From contig NZ_JANUSB010000015.1 of assembly GCF_024793895.1 (NCBI RefSeq), positions 1,302,001-1,366,000 of the forward strand: a DNA stretch of 64,000 nucleotides. The letters run 5' to 3'. The position numbers and the translations under genes are program-made. Origin of the DNA: Serratia sp. AKBS12 (GTDB lineage: Bacteria; Pseudomonadota; Gammaproteobacteria; Enterobacterales; Enterobacteriaceae). A model generated the notes under the pieces. That model did no database searches, had not been told where the DNA came from, and worked only from the letters and a program-made list of their open reading frames with translations. Each line of letters starts with the position of its first letter. Position 1 is the first letter of the stretch. Shown in pieces: positions 36,892 to 44,679 of this stretch.

Positions 36892-37569
36892 TCAGGACTC
36901 CTGTTGCAATATACGTTTTGCCAGGGCAGAGGCTTCGGTCAAATGTTCCAGCACTTCCTGTTTGGCCAATTGCCCATCACCTTGCTCAATGGCGTGATAA
37001 ATACGCGTCATTCGTTCAAAACCGGCCAGTTGCCGCTCCGGGCTTTTCAACGTCAGCGCGCGCAGCCGGCTGATGCGGCTGTTCAAACGCTGGACGATTT
37101 CCCAGGCAATGGCATGTTTGGCAACCTGGAAAATAGTTTCATAAAAGGCCTGCGACGCGGCAACGCGCTTAATATCATCCTGTTCAGCCGATGCCTGATT
37201 AATCGCCATTAATTTGTCGTGCAGTATTTTCTTATCCTGTTTGCTGGCATTCAGTGCACAGTCGTGAGCGGCACTTTGTTCCAGTAACAAACGAATATTA
37301 TAAATTTGCTCCGCGACATCCCAGGTTAAAATAGCCACAATAGGGCCTTTCTTGGGCAAAATTTCAATTAGCCCTTCGGCTTCAAGGTAACGAATCACTT
37401 CGCGCACTACGCTGCGGCTGACGCCCAGGCTGTCGCATAAACTGCGTTCCACCAGGCGATCTCCCGCCTGGAAATATCCCGCAATAATCGCCTGCCTGAC
37501 TTTTTCCAGCGCCAGTTCACGCAGCGTTACCGGGGTATTTTCTATTTTCAACGATGCCTGTTGAATCAT
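36892..37569 (-). CDS. GntR-family (FCD/FadR subfamily) transcriptional regulator
   Basis: 225-residue regulator with an N-terminal winged HTH (RLVERSLCDSLGVSRSVVRE then VIRYLEAEGLIE) and a helical FCD ligand-binding domain containing RLLLEQSAA and the His-bearing segments HAIAWEIV and IYHAIEQGD. It is divergent from the AA_synth-hydrolase-monooxygenase operon. A TGGTATACCA site of the form used by FCD regulators such as UxuR/ExuR stands before that operon's promoter, so it is probably the cluster's repressor, released by a pathway acid. Confidence 0.88.
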   Translation of the reverse strand: MIQQASLKIENTPVTLRELALEKVRQAIIAGYFQAGDRLVERSLCDSLGVSRSVVREVIRYLEAEGLIEILPKKGPIVAILTWDVAEQIYNIRLLLEQSAAHDCALNASKQDKKILHDKLMAINQASAEQDDIKRVAASQAFYETIFQVAKHAIAWEIVQRLNSRISRLRALTLKSPERQLAGFERMTRIYHAIEQGDGQLAKQEVLEHLTEASALAKRILQQES

Positions 37570-37957
37570 GATTATCTCTATTTTTTAGGATTATCAGTTG
37601 TCTTTATAACAACAATTAATTGCGCCCATTCAGATTAGTATTAACATCCTTTCCTGCGCCAAATCAACGCCGGTTTTCCCTGCGACAAACGTCGTTCACT
37701 GCCCGACAGGGGTAAATTTGCGATAGCTCACAGATTCGTAATCTGGCGAATAAAAGATCGCTTTCTTGCAGCAAGGCCTTGCCAACCGGCGTTTTTCCAC
37801 GCTTTGCCACGCCATCTTTCGGGATTAAAAAACGCTGAAAGCCGGTAACCCATGGGCGGCTACCCTCAGCGTTTAAACCCGCTAACTGTTTAATATTAAT
37901 CATTAAAATCCACCACTCCCGGATAGGTACGCCGATAACAGAAAGAATACCGTATGA

Positions 37958-37967
37958 TGGTATACCA
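37958..37967. promoter_or_regulatory. GntR/FCD operator palindrome
   Basis: TGGTATACCA is a perfect 10-bp palindrome of the kind bound by FCD-type GntR regulators. It stands four bases before the -35 of the operon promoter; an ATACCA half-copy overlaps the spacer just after the -35. Binding by the 36892-37569 product is inferred. Confidence 0.6.
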
Positions 37968-37971
37968 AACT

Positions 37972-38001
37972 TTGACATACCAATCGAGCGAATGTTATAC
38001 C
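37972..38001 (+). promoter_or_regulatory. sigma-70 promoter of the catabolic operon
   Basis: A perfect -35 TTGACA (37972-37977), an 18-base spacer and a -10 TATACC (37996-38001) lie 50 bases before the ATG of the AA_synth gene, next to a GntR-type operator. Confidence 0.55.
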
Positions 38002-38051
38002 CTCAACTCGAGACAACTCATTAACATTTGATTTACTTTCGAGGCGTTTGT

Positions 38052-38654
38052 ATGCATCCAGATATTCGTAAGACCTTCGTTATCACCGAAACGACCTACA
38101 GCGATGGCGGCAAGGCCGCTGACACGCCGCTGGTGATGATTGCCGCGGTGGCCGTGGTCAAAAACCCGTGGGCCGGCCAGGGCTACGTACAGGATTTGGC
38201 ACCAAAAATCCGTGAAATGGCGCCGGTGCTGGGGGAGTTGCTCACCGGGCTTATCGTCAATGAAGCCGGTTCAGGCGATCGTATCGAGGCCTTTGGCAAA
38301 AGCGCCGTCGTTGGCCTGGACGGCGAACTGGAACACGCCTCTGCGCTGATCCATACCCTGCATTTTGGCAATCATTATCGCTCGGCGGTGAACGGCAAAA
38401 GCTACCTGGCATTCAACAATACGCGCGGTCCGGCCAACGCGCCGATTCTGATCCCGATGATGGGTAAAAACGATGAAGGTAGCCGCGAGCATTACCTGAC
38501 GTTCCAGTTCAACATCAACGACGCGCCTTTCAGCGACGAAATCGTGATTGCTTTGGGCGCGGCGTTGGGGGGCAGACCTCATCATCGTATCGGCAACCGT
38601 TACATGGACTTGAAAGAGTTAGGACATGATCAGGAAAACCCAGCAGCTGTTTAA
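38052..38654 (+). CDS. AA_synth (DUF1185) family protein
   Basis: 200-residue protein of the so-called amino acid synthesis family (AmdA-like, PF06684 type), whose true function is not established. Recognisable blocks are MIAAVAVVKNPWAG, APVLGELL, GKSAVVGLDGELEHA and PHHRIGNRYMDLKELG. The ATG at 38052 has GAGG six to eight bases before it. It is first in an operon of hydrolase, flavin reductase, LLM monooxygenase and aldehyde dehydrogenase, and overlaps the hydrolase gene by 29 bases. A role in opening or isomerising a lactone/amide intermediate is possible but unproven. Confidence 0.82.
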   Translation: MHPDIRKTFVITETTYSDGGKAADTPLVMIAAVAVVKNPWAGQGYVQDLAPKIREMAPVLGELLTGLIVNEAGSGDRIEAFGKSAVVGLDGELEHASALIHTLHFGNHYRSAVNGKSYLAFNNTRGPANAPILIPMMGKNDEGSREHYLTFQFNINDAPFSDEIVIALGAALGGRPHHRIGNRYMDLKELGHDQENPAAV

Positions 38655-39468
38655 CAACATGAAGGTCAGCTACCTGGAGGCGGGCGAAGGCGCGCCACTG
38701 GTACTGATCCATGGCGTCGGCATGAACGCCGAGTGCTGGTATCCGCAGCTCGAAGCGTTCAGCCGCGATTACCGGGTCATTGCCGTCGATATGCCGGGCC
38801 ATGGCCAGAGCGACGGCTTTCGACAGGCGGCGACGCTTGAAGATTACGTCCACTGGCTGGCAGAGTTTCTTGCCACCCAGCCCGAGGCCGATTTCGCTGT
38901 CGCCGGGCATTCGATGGGGGCGTTGATTACCGCCGGTTTCGCCATTGAATACCCCGAGCGCACCAACCATGCGGTGGTGATCAGCGGCGTGTTCCAGCGT
39001 TCAGCGCAGGCCAGCCAGGCGGTATTAGATCGTGCCGAACAACTGTCGCGCGGCCAGGCCCAGCTGGATTCGCCGCTGACGCGCTGGTTCAGCGCCACCC
39101 CTGGTGAGCAACGGCTGCGCGAACAGGTGGGCGATTGGCTGCAACAGGTGGATCTGCAGGGCTATGCGCGCGCCTATCAGGCGTTTGCCGCCGGCGATCG
39201 CGTCTATGCCTCACGCTGGTCATCGCTGCGCTGTCCGGTGCTGGTGATCACCGGCGAATTCGACGCCAACTCCAGTCCGGAGATGGCCAGACAAATGGCA
39301 CTGGCCGCGCCAAACGGGCGGGTGGTGATTATCGACAACGCAAAACATATGGTCAGTTTGACGGATGCGCAGCGGGTGAATGCCGAGATCCGCGGTTTTC
39401 TACGGCCCACAGCGCAGCGGCAGGCCAGCCAGAACGATATTGAAGGAGTGATCAATGGACGCGGATAA
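38626..39468 (+). CDS. alpha/beta hydrolase of the N-heterocycle cluster (TgnD-like?)
   Basis: 280-residue serine hydrolase: oxyanion region LIHGVGMNAECW, nucleophile elbow AGHSMGAL near residues 92-99, acid in ITGEFDANSSP and His in NAKHMVSL. In the trigonelline pathway an enzyme of this fold (TgnD) hydrolyses N-methylformamido-methylene-succinate to succinate semialdehyde, methylamine, formate and CO2; gene company suggests the same or a similar amide cleavage. It overlaps both neighbours, so is tightly coupled. Confidence 0.83.
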   Translation: MIRKTQQLFNNMKVSYLEAGEGAPLVLIHGVGMNAECWYPQLEAFSRDYRVIAVDMPGHGQSDGFRQAATLEDYVHWLAEFLATQPEADFAVAGHSMGALITAGFAIEYPERTNHAVVISGVFQRSAQASQAVLDRAEQLSRGQAQLDSPLTRWFSATPGEQRLREQVGDWLQQVDLQGYARAYQAFAAGDRVYASRWSSLRCPVLVITGEFDANSSPEMARQMALAAPNGRVVIIDNAKHMVSLTDAQRVNAEIRGFLRPTAQRQASQNDIEGVINGRG

Positions 39469-40384
39469 ACGCAGACAGCTGCGAGACGCCTTTGGCGCGT
39501 TTATGACCGGAGTCACCGTCGTGACCTCGGTGGATAAACACAATAAGCCGATTGGTTTTACCGCCAACTCGTTTTCATCGGTATCGCTGGATCCGGCGTT
39601 GCTGCTGGTGAGCATCGACAAGCGTTCGGCCAATCTGGACAACTTCACGCAATGCAGCCACTTCGCCATCAATATTCTGTCGGAGCAGCAGAAAGAGACC
39701 TCCAATATCTTTGCCCAGAGAATTGACGATCGCTTTGCGCTGATTGACTGGCGCTGGAGCGACGCAGGGGTGCCGCTGATAGACCACAGTTCGGCATGGT
39801 TTGACTGCGCGCTGCACCAGGTGGTGGACGCCGGCGATCACGCCATTTTGATCGGCCGGGTAGAACAGTTCGAATCCAATGCCACCGCCGGATTGGGCTA
39901 TTACCGTGGCGCCTACTTCACGCCATATCAGAATAGCGAATCGCTGATCACCAGCCCAACGGTCGTAGTCAGTGCGTTGATTGAGTTTGATGGCCAGGCG
40001 GTGATGGTCAAGCAGAGCGATGGCAGCTATGGCTTACCGAGTTGCGAAGTGGGAGAGCGCAGCGTCAGCGAAACGCTGGATCTGCTGATGAACCAGTTGG
40101 CGATCGGCGCCACCCCCGGCTTTGTCTATTCCATCTATGACGATCGCCTACGGCACAAACAGCATATCGTGTTCCTGTGCGCCTTGCCGACCGAGGCCGG
40201 CAGCATGACGCTCGCTATGCGCCACGCCGAATGGTTCACGCTTGAGAGTCTGGTGACAATGCCGATTAAAGACACCGCCTTGCAGTCGATGATGAACCGT
40301 TTTGTGCGTGAAAACGCGGTGGGTAATTACAGCATTTATTACGGCGATGAAAACCAGGGCGCCATCAAACAATTTGCCAGCTAA
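39455..40384 (+). CDS. flavin reductase with degenerate Nudix-like C-terminal domain (TgnA-like?)
   Basis: 309 residues in two parts. Residues 1-165 form a flavin reductase of the FMN-binding split-barrel type (FMTGVTVVTSVDKHNKPIGF, ANSFSSVSLDPALLLVSIDK, FAINILSEQQ), which supplies reduced flavin to the LLM monooxygenase encoded next. Residues about 170-300 look like a Nudix fold: QAVMVKQSDGSYGLPSCEVG then ERSVSETLDLLMNQL, where the Nudix box keeps G-x5-E but has lost its R-E and E-E residues. The second domain is probably non-catalytic, perhaps a ligand sensor. It overlaps the hydrolase gene by 14 bases. Confidence 0.82.
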   Translation: MDADKRRQLRDAFGAFMTGVTVVTSVDKHNKPIGFTANSFSSVSLDPALLLVSIDKRSANLDNFTQCSHFAINILSEQQKETSNIFAQRIDDRFALIDWRWSDAGVPLIDHSSAWFDCALHQVVDAGDHAILIGRVEQFESNATAGLGYYRGAYFTPYQNSESLITSPTVVVSALIEFDGQAVMVKQSDGSYGLPSCEVGERSVSETLDLLMNQLAIGATPGFVYSIYDDRLRHKQHIVFLCALPTEAGSMTLAMRHAEWFTLESLVTMPIKDTALQSMMNRFVRENAVGNYSIYYGDENQGAIKQFAS

Positions 40385-40403
40385 CCGTAATCGGGAGTGA
40401 GTG

Positions 40404-41441
40404 ATGAAACTGTCTTTATTCGTTCATATGGAAAGGACGTTACCCGAAGAGTCCCAGCAAAAACTTTATGAGGAGATGCTGCAACTGTGTGAAATTGCCG
40501 ACCGCGGAGGCATGCATGCCATCTGGACCGGTGAGCACCACGGCATGAATTTTACCATTGCGCCCAATCCTTTCATCAATCTGGTGGATATCGCCCACCG
40601 AACCTCGCGAGTGCGGCTGGGAACCGGCACCATCATCGCGCCGTTCAATCACCCGATCCGTCTGGCCGGCGAAGCGGCGATGACCGACATCATCACCGAC
40701 GGCCGTCTGGAGCTGGGCATTGCCCGAGGGGCCTATTCCTACGAGTATGAGCGCCTGATGCCGGGCCTGACCGCCTGGGATGCCGGCCAGCGCATGCGCG
40801 AACTGATCCCGGCGGTGAAGCAACTGTGGCAGGGCGATTATGCCCATCAGGGCGAATACTGGTCGTTCCCGTCAACCACCTCGTCACCGCTGCCGAAACA
40901 GCAGCCGCACCCGCCAATCTGGGTGGCGGCACGTGACCCAAACAGCCACGAATTTGCGGTTAAAAACGGCTGTAACGTGCAGGTGACGCCGCTGCATCAG
41001 GGAGAAGAAGAGATCGTGCGGCTGGTCAACTGTTTCAAAGAAACCTGTGAGCGTATCAAACCGGAGAAACCGCTGAAAATCATGCTGTTGCAGCACGGCT
41101 ATGTTGCCGAGGACGAAGCGGACGCCCAGCAGGCCGCCGTGGAGTTCAATCGCTTCTACAACTATTTCGGCGCCTGGTTCAAGAATCAGCGTCCGGTTTC
41201 GCAGGGGATGCTGCAACCGCTGAGCGATGAAGAGATTGCCGCCAATAGCTACTATTCGCCGCAGGCGATGCGCCAGAACCTGGCGATCGGCACCGCCAAT
41301 GAAGTGATCGCCCGACTGAGGAAATACCAGGATCTGGGCTATGAAGAGTTTGCGCTGTGGATCGACAGCGGCATGAGCTTCGAGCGCAAGAAAGCCTCGC
41401 TTGAACGCTTTATCAACGGCGTGATGCCTGAGTTTCACTAG
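40404..41441 (+). CDS. LLM-class flavin-dependent monooxygenase (TgnB/PyrA-like)
   Basis: Oxygenase partner of the flavin reductase, 345 residues, bacterial-luciferase-like TIM barrel: WTGEHHGMNFTIAPNPF, RLGTGTIIAPFNHPIRLAGE, DGRLELGIARGAYSYEYERL and PPIWVAARDPNSHEFA. This closely recalls the trigonelline monooxygenase component TgnB and the pyridine monooxygenase PyrA, which cut a pyridine ring between ring carbons. ATG at 40404 is preferred over the GTG one codon earlier, with GGGAGTGA upstream. Identification of the substrate is inference. Confidence 0.85.
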   Translation: MKLSLFVHMERTLPEESQQKLYEEMLQLCEIADRGGMHAIWTGEHHGMNFTIAPNPFINLVDIAHRTSRVRLGTGTIIAPFNHPIRLAGEAAMTDIITDGRLELGIARGAYSYEYERLMPGLTAWDAGQRMRELIPAVKQLWQGDYAHQGEYWSFPSTTSSPLPKQQPHPPIWVAARDPNSHEFAVKNGCNVQVTPLHQGEEEIVRLVNCFKETCERIKPEKPLKIMLLQHGYVAEDEADAQQAAVEFNRFYNYFGAWFKNQRPVSQGMLQPLSDEEIAANSYYSPQAMRQNLAIGTANEVIARLRKYQDLGYEEFALWIDSGMSFERKKASLERFINGVMPEFH

Positions 41442-41450
41442 GGGGACGGC

Positions 41451-42917
41451 ATGGAATTTTTCGAACTCTACATCAACGGCCAGTTTGACGCCGGGGCGAC
41501 ACGCTTTCCCTCGCTCAATCCGGCGACCAACACGCCGTGGGCCGAGATAGCGGAAGCGCGCAGCGCCGAGGTAAACCGCGCGGTGGAGGCTGCCCATCAG
41601 GCTTTCTACAGCGATCAATGGCGCAATATGACCGCCAGCGCCCGCGGCAAACTCTTGCTGCGGCTGGCGGATCTACTGGAGCAGCATGCGCCGGAGCTGG
41701 CGCGGCTTGAAACCCTGGACACCGGCAAGATCATCCGCGAAACGCAGGCGCAGATTGCTTACGTTGCCGAGTATTACCGCTATTACGCCGGTATTGCCGA
41801 TAAAATGTCCGGTAGCGTACTGGCCATCGACAAACCGGATATGGAAACCTGGGTGCGGCGCGAGCCGATTGGCGTCGTTGCCGCCATCATTCCCTGGAAT
41901 AGCCAGCTGTTTCTGTCGGCGGTAAAAATCGGTCCGGCGATTGCGGCGGGCTGCACGCTGGTGGTTAAAGCCTCCGAAGCGGCACCGGCACCGATGCTGG
42001 CATTTGCTCGCCTGATCGATCAGGCCGGCTTTCCTCCCGGCGTGTGCAATATCATCACCGGCTTCGCCGAACAATGTGGATCGGTGCTGACTGCGCACCC
42101 GCTGGTCGATCATATCGCCTTTACCGGCGGCGCCGACACCGCCAGGCACATAGTCCGCAACAGCGCAGACAACCTGGCCAGCACCTCGCTGGAGCTGGGG
42201 GGCAAATCGCCGTTTATGGTGTTTGAAGATGCCGATCTGGACAGCGCAGCCAATGCGCAGGTGGCGGCAATCTTTTCCGCCTCAGGGCAGAGCTGCGTCG
42301 CCGGATCGCGTTTGCTGGTAGCGGAAAGCATTAAATCGGCGTTCTTGGCCAAGCTGACCGAAAAGGCGCGCAGTATCGTTATTGGCGCGCCGCAGCAGCC
42401 GGAAACGCAGTTTGGCCCCTTGTGTACGCTACAGCAGAAAACGCGCATTCAGGCCATCGTTAGCCGCTCTCTGGCGCAGGGGGCGGAATTGGTGACCGGG
42501 CATCACGAGATCGACCTGCCAGGGTTTTACTATCCGCCAACCATCATCGATTGCAGCCGGAATCCGCAAGCAGACTGCGTATCGCAAGAGTTGTTCGGTC
42601 CGGTGTTGTCGGTACTGAGCTTTAAAGATGAGGCCGATGCGCTGCGCCTGGCCAATGCGACTGCGTACGGGCTGGCCGCTGGCATCTTCACCCGCAACCT
42701 CACGCGCGCCCATCGCGTCACACGCCAATTGCGTGCCGGCGTGGTGTGGCTCAACACCTACCGCGCGGTATCGCCGCTGGCGCCGTTTGGCGGTTACGGC
42801 CAATCCGGTTTTGGTCGGGAAGGCGGATTCGACGCGGCGCTGGAGTATACCACCAGCAAAACGGTGTGGCTGCGCACCAGTGATGATCCTATCGACGATC
42901 CTTTCATCATGCGCTAA
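41451..42917 (+). CDS. NAD-dependent aldehyde dehydrogenase of the cluster (TgnC-like?)
   Basis: 488-residue aldehyde dehydrogenase: PIGVVAAIIPWNSQLFLSA, ELGGKSPF with the general base, and SGQSCVAGSR with the catalytic Cys near residue 282. It follows the LLM gene by nine bases with GGGGGA before the ATG. In tgn clusters the matching enzyme oxidises the hydroxylactone/semialdehyde made by ring opening. A plain succinate-semialdehyde or betaine-aldehyde type activity cannot be excluded. Confidence 0.88.
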   Translation: MEFFELYINGQFDAGATRFPSLNPATNTPWAEIAEARSAEVNRAVEAAHQAFYSDQWRNMTASARGKLLLRLADLLEQHAPELARLETLDTGKIIRETQAQIAYVAEYYRYYAGIADKMSGSVLAIDKPDMETWVRREPIGVVAAIIPWNSQLFLSAVKIGPAIAAGCTLVVKASEAAPAPMLAFARLIDQAGFPPGVCNIITGFAEQCGSVLTAHPLVDHIAFTGGADTARHIVRNSADNLASTSLELGGKSPFMVFEDADLDSAANAQVAAIFSASGQSCVAGSRLLVAESIKSAFLAKLTEKARSIVIGAPQQPETQFGPLCTLQQKTRIQAIVSRSLAQGAELVTGHHEIDLPGFYYPPTIIDCSRNPQADCVSQELFGPVLSVLSFKDEADALRLANATAYGLAAGIFTRNLTRAHRVTRQLRAGVVWLNTYRAVSPLAPFGGYGQSGFGREGGFDAALEYTTSKTVWLRTSDDPIDDPFIMR

Positions 42918-43118
42918 CCGTTGGCCGTGACGGGCAGCCCAATGCCCGCCATGGCAGAGGAAAATCCGCTGTGACACCAGCTCGCGCCGGCGTCAGGAGA
43001 CACACATTCGGCTAATCAGGCTCTGATGACACGCGCTGTTGTCCGGTTGGTTGCGCGTTTTTTTCAGCAGCAACCCTACAACCGTTAAAAATAATAATTC
43101 ACTCCACGCGGAGGATAT

Positions 43119-44534
43119 ATGCATTCTCAGCCAGACCAGACAACGCTTATTGAAGACAAATCAATCGACTATGTGCCCGCCAACGAGCGCCACGGCCATG
43201 CCCGCAGTCTGTTTACCCTGTGGTTTTGCACCAACATCGCGCCGCTGGCGGTGGTGACCGGTGCGATTGCTACTCACACTTTCCATCTGAACGTATTTTC
43301 AGCACTGACGGCCATTATTGCCGGCCATCTGTTTGGTGGGATTTTTCTGGCGCTCACCTCTGCCCAGGGGCCACAGGTCGGTATCCCGCAGATGGTACAA
43401 AGCCGCGCGCAGTTCGGCCGCTACGGTTCGCTGCTGGTCATTGTTTTCACCACGGTGATTTACCTCGGCTTTTTCATTTCGAACATCACGTTGTCGGGCA
43501 AGGTGATCAATAACGTGATCCCGGCGCTGGAGATCCGTAGCGCAACCATTATCGGCGCGATAGTAGCGACGCTGATTGGCGTGGTCGGCTATAACTTCAT
43601 TCACAAGATCAACAAGGTAGGTGCCTGGATCATGGGCAGTGCCTTGCTGCTCGGGCTGTGGCTGATGCTGACGCAGCCGTTGCCGGCCGACTTTTGGCTG
43701 CGGGGCAGTTTTAGCCTGACCGGCTGGTTCGCCACCTTTTGCATCTGCGCCGTGTGGCAGGTGAGCTTCTCGCCGTACACCTCGGACTATTCGCGTTATC
43801 TGCCCAAAAGCGTGGGTATCTTCCAACCCTTTATCTACACCTATCTGGGAGCCTGCTGCGGTACCATCCTGGCATTCGTCTTCGGCATGGTGGCCGTCAA
43901 TCTGGTGGGTGGCACCGACGATGCCATGGTGGCGGTACGTCAGGCGACCGGCTGGCTAGGGCCGATTCTGATGGTACTGTTTCTGGTCAACATCATCTGT
44001 CACAACTCGATGAATCTGTATGGTGCGGTGCTGTCGTTGATCACCTCGGTACAAACCTTTATGCCGCAATGGTTGCCCAATGCGCGCATGCGCATTCTGT
44101 TTTCACTGCTGGTGTTGGTGAGCTCGGTACTGGTAGCGCTGGTGGCCTCGGCCAACTTTGTCCAGGTGTTCCTCAACCTGATTTTTGCCCTGATTTCGGT
44201 GCTGATCCCCTGGTGCATGATCAACCTGATCGACTTCTACCTGATTAACCGGCAACGCTATGATACCGAATCGATTTTTAGCGCCGACGGCGGTCGTTAC
44301 GGTCTGATCAACGGCCGGGCGCTGCTGGTGTACTTTGGCGGCATTGTGGTGCAATTGCCGTTTGTCGATAACGCCTTCTTTGCCGGTCCATATGCCAATC
44401 TGTTGCCAGGGACCGATATTTCCTGGGTAATCAGCCTGGTGGTTACCGGCATCGCCTATCCGCTGCTGTATCGCAAACCGCCGGTATGGGCGGTAAAGGG
44501 CATGCGGGTAAACGCCAACGGCATCGATCGCTAA
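43119..44534 (+). CDS. NCS1-family purine/cytosine permease-like transporter
   Basis: Twelve-segment symporter of 471 residues in the nucleobase-cation-symport-1 (CodB/purine-cytosine) family: FTLWFCTNIAPLAVVTGA, GPQVGIPQMVQSRAQFGRYG and SDYSRYLP are family marks. It is longer than CodB. A strong CGGAGG precedes the ATG, 200 bases after the aldehyde dehydrogenase, so it may have its own promoter or be the operon's last gene. It probably imports the N-heterocyclic substrate of the cluster or of the convergent deaminase. Confidence 0.87.
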   Translation: MHSQPDQTTLIEDKSIDYVPANERHGHARSLFTLWFCTNIAPLAVVTGAIATHTFHLNVFSALTAIIAGHLFGGIFLALTSAQGPQVGIPQMVQSRAQFGRYGSLLVIVFTTVIYLGFFISNITLSGKVINNVIPALEIRSATIIGAIVATLIGVVGYNFIHKINKVGAWIMGSALLLGLWLMLTQPLPADFWLRGSFSLTGWFATFCICAVWQVSFSPYTSDYSRYLPKSVGIFQPFIYTYLGACCGTILAFVFGMVAVNLVGGTDDAMVAVRQATGWLGPILMVLFLVNIICHNSMNLYGAVLSLITSVQTFMPQWLPNARMRILFSLLVLVSSVLVALVASANFVQVFLNLIFALISVLIPWCMINLIDFYLINRQRYDTESIFSADGGRYGLINGRALLVYFGGIVVQLPFVDNAFFAGPYANLLPGTDISWVISLVVTGIAYPLLYRKPPVWAVKGMRVNANGIDR

Positions 44535-44635
44535 ACGGCCAGCCCGCCTGGTACACCGGGCCGGTGGTTAAATCAAGGGTATGCCACCGCACGGCAGAGT
44601 CGACCATCATTGCGCGAGATTGAAATATTTCCTGC

Positions 44636-44661
44636 GCCTCCTTGGCAGCGGCCAAGGAGGC
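44636..44661. terminator. 11-bp stem-loop between permease and amidohydrolase genes
   Basis: GCCTCCTTGGC/GCCAAGGAGGC is a perfect 11-bp stem with a 4-base loop, between convergent genes. It lacks a U-tract but is strong enough to act as a bidirectional terminator or 3' end. Confidence 0.6.
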
Positions 44662-44679
44662 TGTGCGGCGCCAGAGGGC

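Larger units (their letters stand above)
37570..38051. other. 482-base divergent control region of the catabolic cluster
   Basis: Holds the GntR promoter side, with a GTTGT/ACAAC pair at 37597-37613, about 300 bases with no supportable gene, and near its right end an operator and promoter for the plus-strand operon. A 104-codon minus-strand frame here (37664-37978) has no Shine-Dalgarno or family resemblance and is left out. The length is unusual for this window, and part may be a decayed gene. Confidence 0.4.

Noticed and set aside
37664-37978. 104-codon minus-strand frame in the gap before the catabolic operon
   Set aside because: Overlaps the predicted operator and promoter, no Shine-Dalgarno, no recognisable family. 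Could be a relic but cannot be supported.
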